A stretch of DNA of 21,997 nucleotides from a virus. Positions 1 to 5,344 of the stretch are shown piece by piece (within the stretch, counting starts at the first letter, position 1; every line of letters starts with the position of its first letter). The notes under the pieces were generated by a model that saw only the letters and a list, made by a program, of their open reading frames with translations, was not told the DNA's origin and made no database searches. Position numbers and translations under genes: made by a program. Where the stretch lies: positions 1-21,997 of the IMG/VR virus record IMGVR_UViG_3300030099_000084; one strand, given 5' to 3'.

Positions 1-282
1 GATCCAAATGTTATCTATGAGATTCAATGTGACGCTGCATTTCCTATTGCAGATTTATTTGGTAATTTTGACATCGTATATACAACTTCAGGTTCTACTG
101 TGACTGGTATATCAGGTGCAGAATTGGATGTAACAACAGGTGCGACCACTGCTGGTTTACCTCTGAAAGCGATTGATATTTCGCAAGATCCAGAGAACAG
201 CGATGTAAGTTCCGATGCAACCAATGTTCAAGTAGTTATTCAAAATAGCATATTTGGACAAAAGGGTGCAGGATTAGCGTAA
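1..282 (+). CDS. Probable head decoration/structural protein, C-terminal part
   Basis: The reading frame is open from the first base of the window, so this is the C-terminal 93 residues of a longer protein; the ATG at position 100 is internal. The visible part starts DPNVIYEIQCDA and is rich in Thr, Ser, Gly, Val and Asp, as expected of an all-beta virion surface protein. There is no membrane segment. It lies 13 bases upstream of the capsid gene. Proteins of this type (a 'NVIYEIQ' stretch, then a Ser/Thr/Gly-rich 'TGSTVTGISG' region) commonly sit just before the capsid gene in marine phages and are thought to decorate or stabilise the head. The role rests on position and composition, not on a recognised catalytic motif. 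Confidence 0.55.
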   Translation, partial: DPNVIYEIQCDAAFPIADLFGNFDIVYTTSGSTVTGISGAELDVTTGATTAGLPLKAIDISQDPENSDVSSDATNVQVVIQNSIFGQKGAGLA

Positions 283-295
283 GGGAGATTAGATT

Positions 296-1204
296 ATGGC
301 TATATCAAGAGCGCAACTCGTAAAAGAGTTAGAACCTGGTCTTAACGCTTTATTCGGCATGGAATATGATCGTTACGACAATCAGCATACTGAAATCTTT
401 GAGACAGAAACTTCAGATCGAGCATTCGAAGAAGAAGTGATGTTAAGTGGATTTGGTAATGCACAAACTAAATCTGAAGGTGCTGGTGTAGCATTTGATG
501 ATGCAAACGAAGTATATACTTCAAGATATACAATGGAAACAATTTCATTGGCTTTTGCTTTAACAGAAGAAGCTATGGAAGACAACTTGTATGATCAGCT
601 TGGAAGAAGATATACAAGAGCGTTAGCAAGATCAATGTCACACACAAAGCAAATCAAAGCCGCTGCAGTGTTAAACAATGCGTTTGACTCAAGCTTTACA
701 GGTGGTGATGGTAAAGAGCTTTGTGCAACAGACCATCCTTTAGGTGGTGGTGGTACATTCAGAAATGAATTTACTGTGGCTGCAGACCTTAATGAGACAT
801 CATTAGAAAATGCTCTTATTGACATTTCACAATTTGTTGATGAGAGAAATATGATTGTTGCTTTGAGAGGTATGAAGCTTATTGTTCCACCAGCATTACA
901 ATTCGTTGCTGATAGATTACTTGAGTCAACATTAAGAACAGGTACTTCTGACAATGATTTAAACGCAATCAAAAACATGGGTATGTTACCAGAGGGTTAT
1001 ACAATTAACCACTTCTTAACAGACACAGATGCGTTTTTCTTAAAGACAGATGCACCTAATGGTTTCAAGTATTTTGAAAGAACACCATTAAGTACAAGTA
1101 TGGAAGCTGATTTCGATACTGGTAACATGAGATATAAAGCTAGAGAGCGTTATGCCTTTGGTTTTTCAGATCCAAGATGTGTGTTCGGATCACCAGGCGC
1201 ATAA
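296..1204 (+). CDS. Major capsid protein (HK97-fold, Mu gpT-like)
   Basis: This 302-residue protein is the shell subunit of the head. It fits the Mu gpT-like / HK97-fold capsid family seen in many marine phages. Recognisable stretches are the N-terminal helix region with an ETETSDRAFEEE segment, the 'CATDHPLGGGG' loop near residue 143, the 'LIVPPALQFVADRLL' strand-helix near residue 196, 'LPEGYTINHFLTDTDAFFLKTD' and the C-terminal 'RYKARERYAFGFSDPRCVFGSPGA' region. It has no N-terminal scaffold-like extension. The start is set by a strong Shine-Dalgarno (AAGGGAGA, 281-288) before ATG 296. Strong terminators follow at once, as expected for the most abundantly made virion protein. Family identity is from remembered resemblance; the capsid role is secure from context. 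Confidence 0.9.
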   Translation: MAISRAQLVKELEPGLNALFGMEYDRYDNQHTEIFETETSDRAFEEEVMLSGFGNAQTKSEGAGVAFDDANEVYTSRYTMETISLAFALTEEAMEDNLYDQLGRRYTRALARSMSHTKQIKAAAVLNNAFDSSFTGGDGKELCATDHPLGGGGTFRNEFTVAADLNETSLENALIDISQFVDERNMIVALRGMKLIVPPALQFVADRLLESTLRTGTSDNDLNAIKNMGMLPEGYTINHFLTDTDAFFLKTDAPNGFKYFERTPLSTSMEADFDTGNMRYKARERYAFGFSDPRCVFGSPGA

Positions 1205-1225
1205 GCGAACAATTGTTCGTTTTTT
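1205..1225 (+). terminator. Weak first hairpin terminator after the capsid gene
   Basis: A perfect 14-base palindrome (CGAACAATTGTTCG, 1206-1219) directly follows the capsid stop codon and is followed by six T (1220-1225). It can form a short hairpin with a small loop, so it may be a weak intrinsic terminator or a 3'-end-stabilising stem. It stands just upstream of a much stronger terminator. Confidence 0.5.
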
Positions 1226-1230
1226 ATTAA

Positions 1231-1256
1231 GGGGTCTTTTCAGACCCCTTTTTTTT
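1231..1256 (+). terminator. Strong rho-independent terminator after the capsid gene
   Basis: The stem GGGGTCT (1231-1237) pairs perfectly with AGACCCC (1242-1248) across a 4-base loop and is followed by eight T (1249-1256). This is a textbook intrinsic terminator. It is the only strong one I find in the window, so it separates the head module from everything downstream. Confidence 0.9.
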
Positions 1257-1265
1257 GTATATACT
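1237..1265 (+). promoter_or_regulatory. Possible sigma70-like promoter overlapping the terminator
   Basis: TTTTCA (1237-1242) and TATACT (1260-1265) are separated by 17 bases and match the -35 and -10 consensus at 4 of 6 and 5 of 6 positions. A new promoter is expected between the strong terminator and the gene at 1321. In AT-rich DNA such matches occur by chance, and the phage may use its own polymerase, so this is only a candidate. Confidence 0.25.
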
Positions 1266-1308
1266 TAAATTACCTTGACGAAGAATTAACTTCGACAACA
1301 GCCAAGAC

Positions 1309-1323
1309 AAGGAGATATACATG
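1309..1323 (+). promoter_or_regulatory. Very strong ribosome binding site (AAGGAGATATAC-ATG)
   Basis: AAGGAG (1309-1314) stands six bases before ATG 1321. The stretch AAGGAGATATACAT is the same 14 bases found in the T7 gene 10 leader. It predicts high translation of the following gene, consistent with a high-copy virion protein. A small hairpin (CGAAG 1279-1283 / CTTCG 1290-1294) lies upstream in the leader. Confidence 0.7.
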
Positions 1324-1830
1324 GCTAATACAACATTCTCAGGACCTATACGTTCTGAAAGCACTATTAAAACTATTAGTAAAGACGGAACTACTGGAAC
1401 CATTACAGAGATTACAACACTTGGTGGCGCACCAGTTAGCTTATCTGATGGTGACGTAACCTTAACTAATGCAACTCACAGTGGTAGAATTTTACTTGTG
1501 CCAGATGGATCTCAGGATAATACATACACATTACCTGCTCCTATAGCTGGATCTTCATTTAGATTTGTTTATGCTGGTGGAGCTGCTGATGGAACAGATG
1601 CTTTAATTGTTACACCTGGCAATTCAAACTTTTACATTGGAGGAGTAACATTTTTAGATACTGATGGTAATGAAGTAAGTTCAGTTTTTTCTGATGGTAA
1701 CTCAAACAGCAGTATTCAATTAAATGTTCCTGCTGGATTTGATGTGACTATTGTTGGCATTGATACGACTAACTATCAAATTTTTGGTAACGTAACATCA
1801 ACGACAGCTCCAGCTTTTGCTGATCAATAA
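1321..1830 (+). CDS. Probable virion surface/decoration protein
   Basis: This 169-residue protein starts MANTTFSGPIRSE, an N-terminus seen in many structural proteins of marine cyano- and pelagiphages. The rest is Thr/Ser/Gly/Asn-rich with few charged residues, consistent with a beta-sandwich decoration or fibre-head protein. Middle stretches such as 'HSGRILLVPDGSQDNTYTLP' (about residues 53-72) resemble the dinucleotide-free beta domains of phage fibres. There is no signal peptide, membrane segment or catalytic motif. It is the first gene after the capsid terminator and has an exceptionally good ribosome binding site, so it is probably made in large amounts. Whether it sits on the capsid or the tail cannot be decided from sequence. 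Confidence 0.65.
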   Translation: MANTTFSGPIRSESTIKTISKDGTTGTITEITTLGGAPVSLSDGDVTLTNATHSGRILLVPDGSQDNTYTLPAPIAGSSFRFVYAGGAADGTDALIVTPGNSNFYIGGVTFLDTDGNEVSSVFSDGNSNSSIQLNVPAGFDVTIVGIDTTNYQIFGNVTSTTAPAFADQ

Positions 1831-1842
1831 TAGGAGAGTTAT

Positions 1843-2247
1843 ATGGCAGATACAGTTGCCTCACAAACCTTACAAGATGGGATAAAGCAAGCTGTTTTTA
1901 AATTCACTAACGTATCTGATGGCACTGGCGAAAGTGCAGTAACCAAAATTGATGTTTCTAATTTGTCAAAAAATGAGAAAGGTCAGTCCTGCACAAGAGT
2001 TACAATTGATGAAATTTGGTGGCAATGTAATGGCATGAAGGTGCAGGTTCTTTTTGACGCTTCATCTAATCTTTTGTGCATTGAGCTAGGTGAAAATCAA
2101 AGTGGACATCACGACTATTCAAGCTTTGGTGGTTTAGTAAACAACGCTGGTTCAGGTGTAACAGGTGATATTTTATTCACTACAGTCGGACACTCTTCAG
2201 CAGATACTTACACAATAACCATGAAAGTAAGAAAGAGTTATGAGTAA
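1843..2247 (+). CDS. Conserved hypothetical structural protein
   Basis: This 134-residue protein is predicted to be soluble and beta-rich, with alternating hydrophobic/polar strands in 'GQSCTRVTIDEIWWQCNGMK' (about residues 47-66) and at the C-terminus 'DTYTITMKVRKSYE'. It has three Cys (50, 62 and 75) and a central WW pair, but no motif I recognise as enzymatic. A clear Shine-Dalgarno (AGGAG) precedes ATG 1843, and the stop codon overlaps the next start as TAATG. Its place between the capsid-proximal surface protein and the basic cassette suggests a second minor head protein or a head-tail accessory. The function is inferred from position only. Confidence 0.6.
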   Translation: MADTVASQTLQDGIKQAVFKFTNVSDGTGESAVTKIDVSNLSKNEKGQSCTRVTIDEIWWQCNGMKVQVLFDASSNLLCIELGENQSGHHDYSSFGGLVNNAGSGVTGDILFTTVGHSSADTYTITMKVRKSYE

Positions 2248-2531
2248 TGGCTAGGAAGGCTAGTAAAAACCCTCCTAAAACTAAAAAGTATTTCCGTTCC
2301 ACAAAAAGTGGAGCGGGAATGACTAAAGCTGGAGTTGCACGTTACAGACGTGAAAATCCAGGTAGTAAGCTTAAAACTGCTGTTACTGGTAAAGTTAAAC
2401 CAGGCAGTAAGGCTGCAAAAAGAAGAAAGTCTTTTTGTGCTAGATCTGCTGGACAAATGAAAAAATTTCCAAAAGCAGCAAAAAATCCTAATAGTAGGTT
2501 AAGACAAGCAAGAAGAAGATGGAAGTGTTAG
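2247..2531 (+). CDS. Small, strongly basic marine-phage protein, Cys-containing
   Basis: This 94-residue protein is extremely rich in Lys and Arg. It carries 'GAGMTKAGVARYRRENPGSK' (residues 22-41), then 'KAAKRRKSFCARSAGQMKKF' and a C-terminal 'SRLRQARRRWKC'. The pattern 'MT..GV..YRR.NPGSKLKTAVT...KAAKRRKSFCAR' recurs in short proteins of marine phages and some algal viruses and is, to my memory, close to the DUF5872-type group. The charge and the two conserved Cys (one at the very C-terminus) suggest nucleic-acid binding, or a virion-internal basic protein with metal- or disulphide-linked ends. Start TAATG is coupled to the previous stop. No catalytic role is evident. Confidence 0.7.
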   Translation: MARKASKNPPKTKKYFRSTKSGAGMTKAGVARYRRENPGSKLKTAVTGKVKPGSKAAKRRKSFCARSAGQMKKFPKAAKNPNSRLRQARRRWKC

Positions 2532-2690
2532 ATGACAAGTAAAGAATTATTAAAAATGTTGGAAAAACATGAGTCTGTATGTAATGCTAGATTTGATGGT
2601 ATTAACAATAAATTGAACAAATTGGATACTCGTTTGTGGGGTATCTATGGAGTTATTATAGGAGTAGCAGTTCTTGAGAAGTTTTTCTAA
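2532..2690 (+). CDS. XhlA-like one-helix membrane protein, possible holin component
   Basis: This 52-residue ORF starts immediately after the preceding TAG. The protein begins MTSKELLKML and has a heptad-like amphipathic segment 'FDGINNKLNKLDTRLWG' (residues 21-37), followed by one hydrophobic span 'IYGVIIGVAVL' (38-48) and a short EKFF tail. A coiled coil, a Trp at the membrane edge and one C-terminal transmembrane helix is the arrangement of XhlA haemolysin/holin-associated proteins. It could therefore help permeabilise the inner membrane at lysis, or simply anchor a virion or ejection component. It lies 19 kb from the lysozyme gene, which is unusual for a lysis pair. It ends in TAATG with the next gene. 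Confidence 0.6.
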   Translation: MTSKELLKMLEKHESVCNARFDGINNKLNKLDTRLWGIYGVIIGVAVLEKFF

Positions 2691-2857
2691 TGGTAATGGG
2701 CAGGTCACAAATGTCACGTCAAGTGTCGAAGCCTCCCCAAAAAAGGAAGTGGAGTAATGCGAGGAAACGGAAAATCAATTGCAGAAGACCTAAAGGATTT
2801 TCTGAAAAAGCACATTGTGCCGCTAAAAAAAGGAGAAGTTCTAAGAGCAAGAGGTGA
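2690..2857 (+). CDS. Small basic protein with GFSEKAHC motif
   Basis: The ORF encodes 55 residues from ATG 2690, which overlaps the preceding TAA as TAATG. The N-terminal third is Gln/Lys/Arg-rich and the core reads 'INCRRPKGFSEKAHCAAKKR' (residues 29-48), followed by a Ser/Lys/Arg tail. The 'C..PKGFS.KAHCA.KKR' pattern is one I recognise from small marine-phage proteins of unknown function; the two Cys are 12 residues apart. It overlaps the next ORF by 101 bases in another frame, so the DNA may be dual-coding. No role is known; nucleic-acid binding is suggested by charge only. Confidence 0.55.
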   Translation: MVMGRSQMSRQVSKPPQKRKWSNARKRKINCRRPKGFSEKAHCAAKKRRSSKSKR

Positions 2858-2942
2858 GCCATTAAAAGATTGTCCTCAATGTATGAAGAGAAAATATTGG
2901 TGTACCTGTTGGAAAGTATTGAAAGGAAGATATTATGCCTAA
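2757..2942 (+). CDS. Small protein with CxxC/CxC cluster
   Basis: This 61-residue ORF has ATG 2757 preceded by a good Shine-Dalgarno (GGAAGTGGAG, about 2744-2753). The product is basic. It begins with an amphipathic stretch 'SIAEDLKDFLKKHIV' (residues 7-21) and ends with four Cys in 'DCPQCMKRKYWCTCWKVLKG' (38-57), arranged C-x2-C-x6-C-x-C. Four Cys in this order could hold one zinc ion. Its first 101 bases lie inside the GFSEKAHC gene, read in the +1 frame, and it overlaps the next gene by eight bases. Either both are real, or an indel in the A-run at about 2825-2831 joins them into one protein. Confidence 0.55.
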   Translation: MRGNGKSIAEDLKDFLKKHIVPLKKGEVLRARGEPLKDCPQCMKRKYWCTCWKVLKGRYYA

Positions 2943-3363
2943 AGACGCTTGTTATCATAAGGTAAAAGCTCGTTACAGAGTTTTTCCATCAGCTTATGCT
3001 TCAGGAGCTATTGCTAAATGCCGAAAGGTAGGTGCAGCTAACTATGGCAAAGGTGGTAAAAAAGCTAAGAAAAAAGCAATGGGTGGTGTCGTTAAAATGC
3101 AAACGGGTGGTGAACCTAAAATTCGTGCATTAGAAGACATACTTAATGAGTCAATTATGAAAGATCTTAAAGATCTTAGAAAAGTACAATTTAAAAAAGG
3201 TGCAAGATTTTCTGTAGACTCAAAAGGAAATGTTACAAAAAACTTTAAAAATGGTGGTTCTGTACCAAAACAAAAAAGAAAAAGAAAAACAAAAAATCCA
3301 AACATTGCACGAGGTTGTGGTGTAGTTATGAACAATAGAAGAAAAGTTACAAAGTTTAGATAA
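2935..3363 (+). CDS. Basic two-part marine-phage protein (DACYHKVK domain plus ARGCG..NRRK tail)
   Basis: This 142-residue Lys/Arg-rich protein has two recognisable ends. The N-terminus 'DACYHKVKARYRVFPSAYAS' (residues 4-23) followed by 'GAIAKCRKVGAANYG' matches a short conserved module common in marine phages. The C-terminus 'NIARGCGVVMNNRRKVTKFR' (123-142) matches another widespread small protein whose usual form is a separate 60-90-residue ORF ending in ARGCG.VM.NRRK.T. Between them are a Gly/Lys/Met linker ('KKKAMGGVVKMQTGG') and an acidic-basic helix (about 64-90). It looks like a fusion of two cassette proteins. Start ATG 2935 has AAGGAAG just upstream. Function is unknown; the charge suggests DNA or RNA contact. 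Confidence 0.7.
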   Translation: MPKDACYHKVKARYRVFPSAYASGAIAKCRKVGAANYGKGGKKAKKKAMGGVVKMQTGGEPKIRALEDILNESIMKDLKDLRKVQFKKGARFSVDSKGNVTKNFKNGGSVPKQKRKRKTKNPNIARGCGVVMNNRRKVTKFR

Positions 3364-3644
3364 TGGCTGTTCGTAAAACAAAAGCTGGTCTTGCTCTTAA
3401 ACGATGGTTTAAAGAAGATTGGAAAGATCAAAGAACTGGCAAGCCTTGTGGCAGACAAAAGGGTGAAAAACGTGGCACACCTTATTGCAGACCATCAAAA
3501 AGAATATCCAGTAAGACTCCAAAAACTGGATCTGAGATGTCAGCTTCTGAAAAAAGAAAACGTATAGCTCAAAAGAAAAGATTAGGTCAACCAGCAGGTA
3601 AACCAAGACGAGTTCAAGCAGTAAGGCGAAGAAAGAAAAAATGA
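3363..3644 (+). CDS. Small basic marine-virus protein (WFKEDW..PCGR..YCRPSKR family)
   Basis: This 93-residue protein begins with 'LALKRWFKEDWKDQRTGKPC' (residues 10-29), continues 'GRQKGEKRGTPYCRPSKRIS' and ends in a run of Arg and Lys. The combination 'W[FL]KE.W.D...GKPCGR..G..R..PYCRPSKR' occurs in small proteins of marine phages and, in diverged form, of large algal viruses. Two Cys (29 and 42) flank a basic loop. The second half (50-93) is a highly charged, probably disordered tail. It begins with TAATG and ends with an ATGA overlap to the next gene, so it is translated as part of the cassette. No enzymatic motif is present. Confidence 0.7.
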   Translation: MAVRKTKAGLALKRWFKEDWKDQRTGKPCGRQKGEKRGTPYCRPSKRISSKTPKTGSEMSASEKRKRIAQKKRLGQPAGKPRRVQAVRRRKKK

Positions 3645-4204
3645 GTTTAGAGCAAAAAATTTGTGACGAAATAAAAGCTTGGTCTAAATATGCCTTAGAA
3701 ATTCCTAATGAAAATTATAATAATTTACCTTCATGTCCTTATGCAAAGTCTGCTTGGAAAAATAACAAAGTAGGTTTTGCTATAAAAACTACAAACAATT
3801 ATGACATAGTTTATACTTTAATAAATAAATTTCATGATTCTAAAGACTTAGTTATAGTTGTTGATTTATCTTATGAAAATAATGAAATATTTCACAATAA
3901 TTTAACTAATTTAAATAAATTAATACATGAAGATAAATTTGACCAAAACGATATTTGGTTAATGGGATTCCACCCTGATGATGATGTTAACGAGTTAATT
4001 GATGATGGCACGTTTGCAGAAATTGTTAAGGAGGAATATGCTTTGATATTCGTTCAACGATTAACAAAGCTACAAGAAAGTGCAAATAAATTGAAGAAAC
4101 TTGGTTATTATGATAAATATTATAATGAGTACAATGTTGAAGAAATTTATGAGCAAAGACAACAATACTACAACAACCTTAAAAGGAGAATAAAATGGCA
4201 ATGA
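3641..4204 (+). CDS. Conserved hypothetical protein with CPYAKxAW motif
   Basis: This 187-residue protein is very rich in Asn, Tyr, Asp, Lys and Ile. It is visibly more AT-rich than its neighbours and, unlike them, not strongly basic. It has 'EIPNENYNNLPSCPYAKSAW' (residues 20-39), a hydrophobic strand 'LVIVVDLSY' (70-78) and 'DIWLMGFHPDDDVNELI' (104-120), then a Tyr/Glu-rich helical C-terminus. The 'LP.CPYAK.AW' plus 'GFHPDDD' pair is conserved in proteins I associate with marine and cyanobacterial phages, but their function is unknown to me. An alpha/beta fold is likely. The start overlaps the previous stop as ATGA. The composition shift may mark a later acquisition. Confidence 0.6.
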   Translation: MSLEQKICDEIKAWSKYALEIPNENYNNLPSCPYAKSAWKNNKVGFAIKTTNNYDIVYTLINKFHDSKDLVIVVDLSYENNEIFHNNLTNLNKLIHEDKFDQNDIWLMGFHPDDDVNELIDDGTFAEIVKEEYALIFVQRLTKLQESANKLKKLGYYDKYYNEYNVEEIYEQRQQYYNNLKRRIKWQ

Positions 4205-4362
4205 GTCCTAGAAAAATGAACGCTATGGGCGATCAATTAAAAAAAGCAGCTACTAAAATGATGGCTGGAGGTAAAGTCAAAAAAATGATGGGTGGTGGTG
4301 CTGCCAAAAAAATGCGTGGTGGTGGCATGGCTAAAAAAATGAAAAAAGGTGGTAAAGCCTAA
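4195..4362 (+). CDS. Met/Gly/Lys-rich low-complexity peptide
   Basis: This 55-residue ORF has ATG 4195 preceded by an excellent AAAGGAG (4182-4188 region) inside the end of the previous gene. It starts MAMSPRKMNAMGDQLKKAAT and then becomes repeated Lys-Met-Met-Gly-Gly units ('KKMMGGGAAKKMRGGGMAKK', residues 29-48). Similar 'AKKM..GGMAKK' peptides recur in marine phages, usually next to the same basic cassette. The protein is strongly cationic and surely disordered. It could bind nucleic acid or act as a flexible virion component. It ends in TAATG with the adaptor gene, so it is translated with the head-tail connector. Confidence 0.6.
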   Translation: MAMSPRKMNAMGDQLKKAATKMMAGGKVKKMMGGGAAKKMRGGGMAKKMKKGGKA

Positions 4363-5030
4363 TGACAACTTCAAGTTCAAATAATTTTGAATTAGATGTT
4401 GCAGAGTACATTGAAGAAGCTTTTGAAAGATGTGGTTTAGAAGCTAGGACAGGTTACGATTTGCAAACAGCCAGACGTTCTATGAACATTATGTTGGCAG
4501 AGTGGGCAAATCGTGGCTTGAACCAATGGACTATTGAACAAAGAACACAATCTCTTACTTCAGGGACTGCTGAATATAGTTTAGGAACAGATATAATTGA
4601 TGTTTTATCAGTGGTTGTAAGAAGATCAGGTACTGATTTTAGTATGAGTAGAATAAGTAGAGATACTTTTTTAAATATTCCAACTAAATCAACAACAGGT
4701 CGAGCAACACAATATTTTTTAGATAGACAGATTACACCAAATCTAAAATTATATCCAACACCTGAGAATAGCACTGATGTTTTAGTTTATGATGCTTTAA
4801 CAAGAATGCAAGATGCTGATACTCAAGTAAATACACTTGAAGTGCCTTTTAGATTTTTTCCATGTCTTACTGCTGGACTTGCATATTACATTGCAATGAA
4901 AAGAGCTCCTGACAGAATACAATTGTTAAAAAGTGTATATGAAGAGGAGTTTGAAAGAGCTATAGGTGAAGACAGAGATAGATCTTCATTTAGTATCACA
5001 CCAAAGTTAGATTATTATAAGGTTGGATAA
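4362..5030 (+). CDS. Head-tail adaptor (P22 gp4-like tail accessory factor)
   Basis: This 222-residue protein has the features of adaptor proteins that bind under the portal ring. It has an N-terminal helical bundle ('DVAEYIEEAFERCGLEARTG', residues 12-31, then 'ARRSMNIMLAEWANRGLNQW', 37-56), a middle beta part ('TQSLTSGTAEYSLGTDIIDV'), and a C-terminal helix region ('FFPCLTAGLAYYIAMKRAP') where the chain packs on the portal. 'LNIMLAEWANRG...WT' is characteristic of the P22 gp4-like group in marine phages. Its job would be to close the packaged head and give the docking surface for the hub protein. Start overlaps as TAATG. It lies with a second adaptor gene 300 bases downstream. Confidence 0.75.
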   Translation: MTTSSSNNFELDVAEYIEEAFERCGLEARTGYDLQTARRSMNIMLAEWANRGLNQWTIEQRTQSLTSGTAEYSLGTDIIDVLSVVVRRSGTDFSMSRISRDTFLNIPTKSTTGRATQYFLDRQITPNLKLYPTPENSTDVLVYDALTRMQDADTQVNTLEVPFRFFPCLTAGLAYYIAMKRAPDRIQLLKSVYEEEFERAIGEDRDRSSFSITPKLDYYKVG

Positions 5031-5344
5031 TGGCTTTTGCTAAAGGTAAATATGCTTATAGAATATCAGATCGTTCTGGATTTCGTTACAGAATAAGAGA
5101 TATGAGAAAAGAATGGAATGGTAGCATAGTTGGTTATGATGAATATGAAGAAAAACATCCACAACTAACTCCACCAAGAATAAGAACAGATCTTGAAGCT
5201 ATTAGAGATGCAAGACCAGATGTAAAAGATGACAATAAAAAATTTATTGTTTACACTAATACTGGATTAGGAAACATAGGAACTTTATTAGATACCTTTA
5301 GTGCAACAGCCTCAGTTGGAACAGTTACAGTGAGTACGACATGA
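5030..5344 (+). CDS. Conserved head-tail region structural protein
   Basis: This 104-residue protein begins MAFAKGKYAYRISDRSGFRY and continues 'REMRKEWNG'-like as 'RDMRKEWNGSIVGYDEYEEK', then 'HPQL'. This N-terminal pattern (GKYA..I.DRSG...R..RDM..EWNGS.V...EYE.KHPQ) is highly conserved between adaptor genes of many phages with SU10-like or P22-like connectors, but its function is not established. The C-terminus ends in a short hydrophobic beta motif 'ATASVGTVTVSTT' (residues 92-104). Related proteins are often longer after this point, so this copy may be shortened. It starts as TAATG and ends as ATGA with the next gene. Confidence 0.7.
   Translation: MAFAKGKYAYRISDRSGFRYRIRDMRKEWNGSIVGYDEYEEKHPQLTPPRIRTDLEAIRDARPDVKDDNKKFIVYTNTGLGNIGTLLDTFSATASVGTVTVSTT

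Noticed and set aside
595-978. 127-residue minus-strand ORF
   Set aside because: It is antisense to the capsid gene, with no recognisable motif and no start signal.
1275-1280. TTGACG as a -35 box
   Set aside because: No acceptable -10 sequence occurs 16-18 bases downstream.
1279-1294. Small hairpin CGAAG-aattaa-CTTCG
   Set aside because: The stem is five base pairs with no T-run, so it is not a terminator; it is too weak to call an operator without relatives.
2674-2757. 27-residue ORF from TTG 2674 ending at TAA 2755-2757
   Set aside because: It has a possible ribosome binding site (TAGGAG) and a TAATG-type link to ATG 2757, but it is too short and matches nothing I know. It is mentioned with the overlap finding and not called as a gene.
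2824-2832. Slippery-type A-run as a -1 frameshift site
   Set aside because: Joining the 2690 frame to the 2757 frame needs +1 (or -2), so a classical -1 slip does not connect them.
2719-2958. 79-residue minus-strand ORF opposite the overlapping small genes
   Set aside because: It has a hydrophobic composition typical of the antisense of Lys-rich codons, and every other gene is on the + strand.
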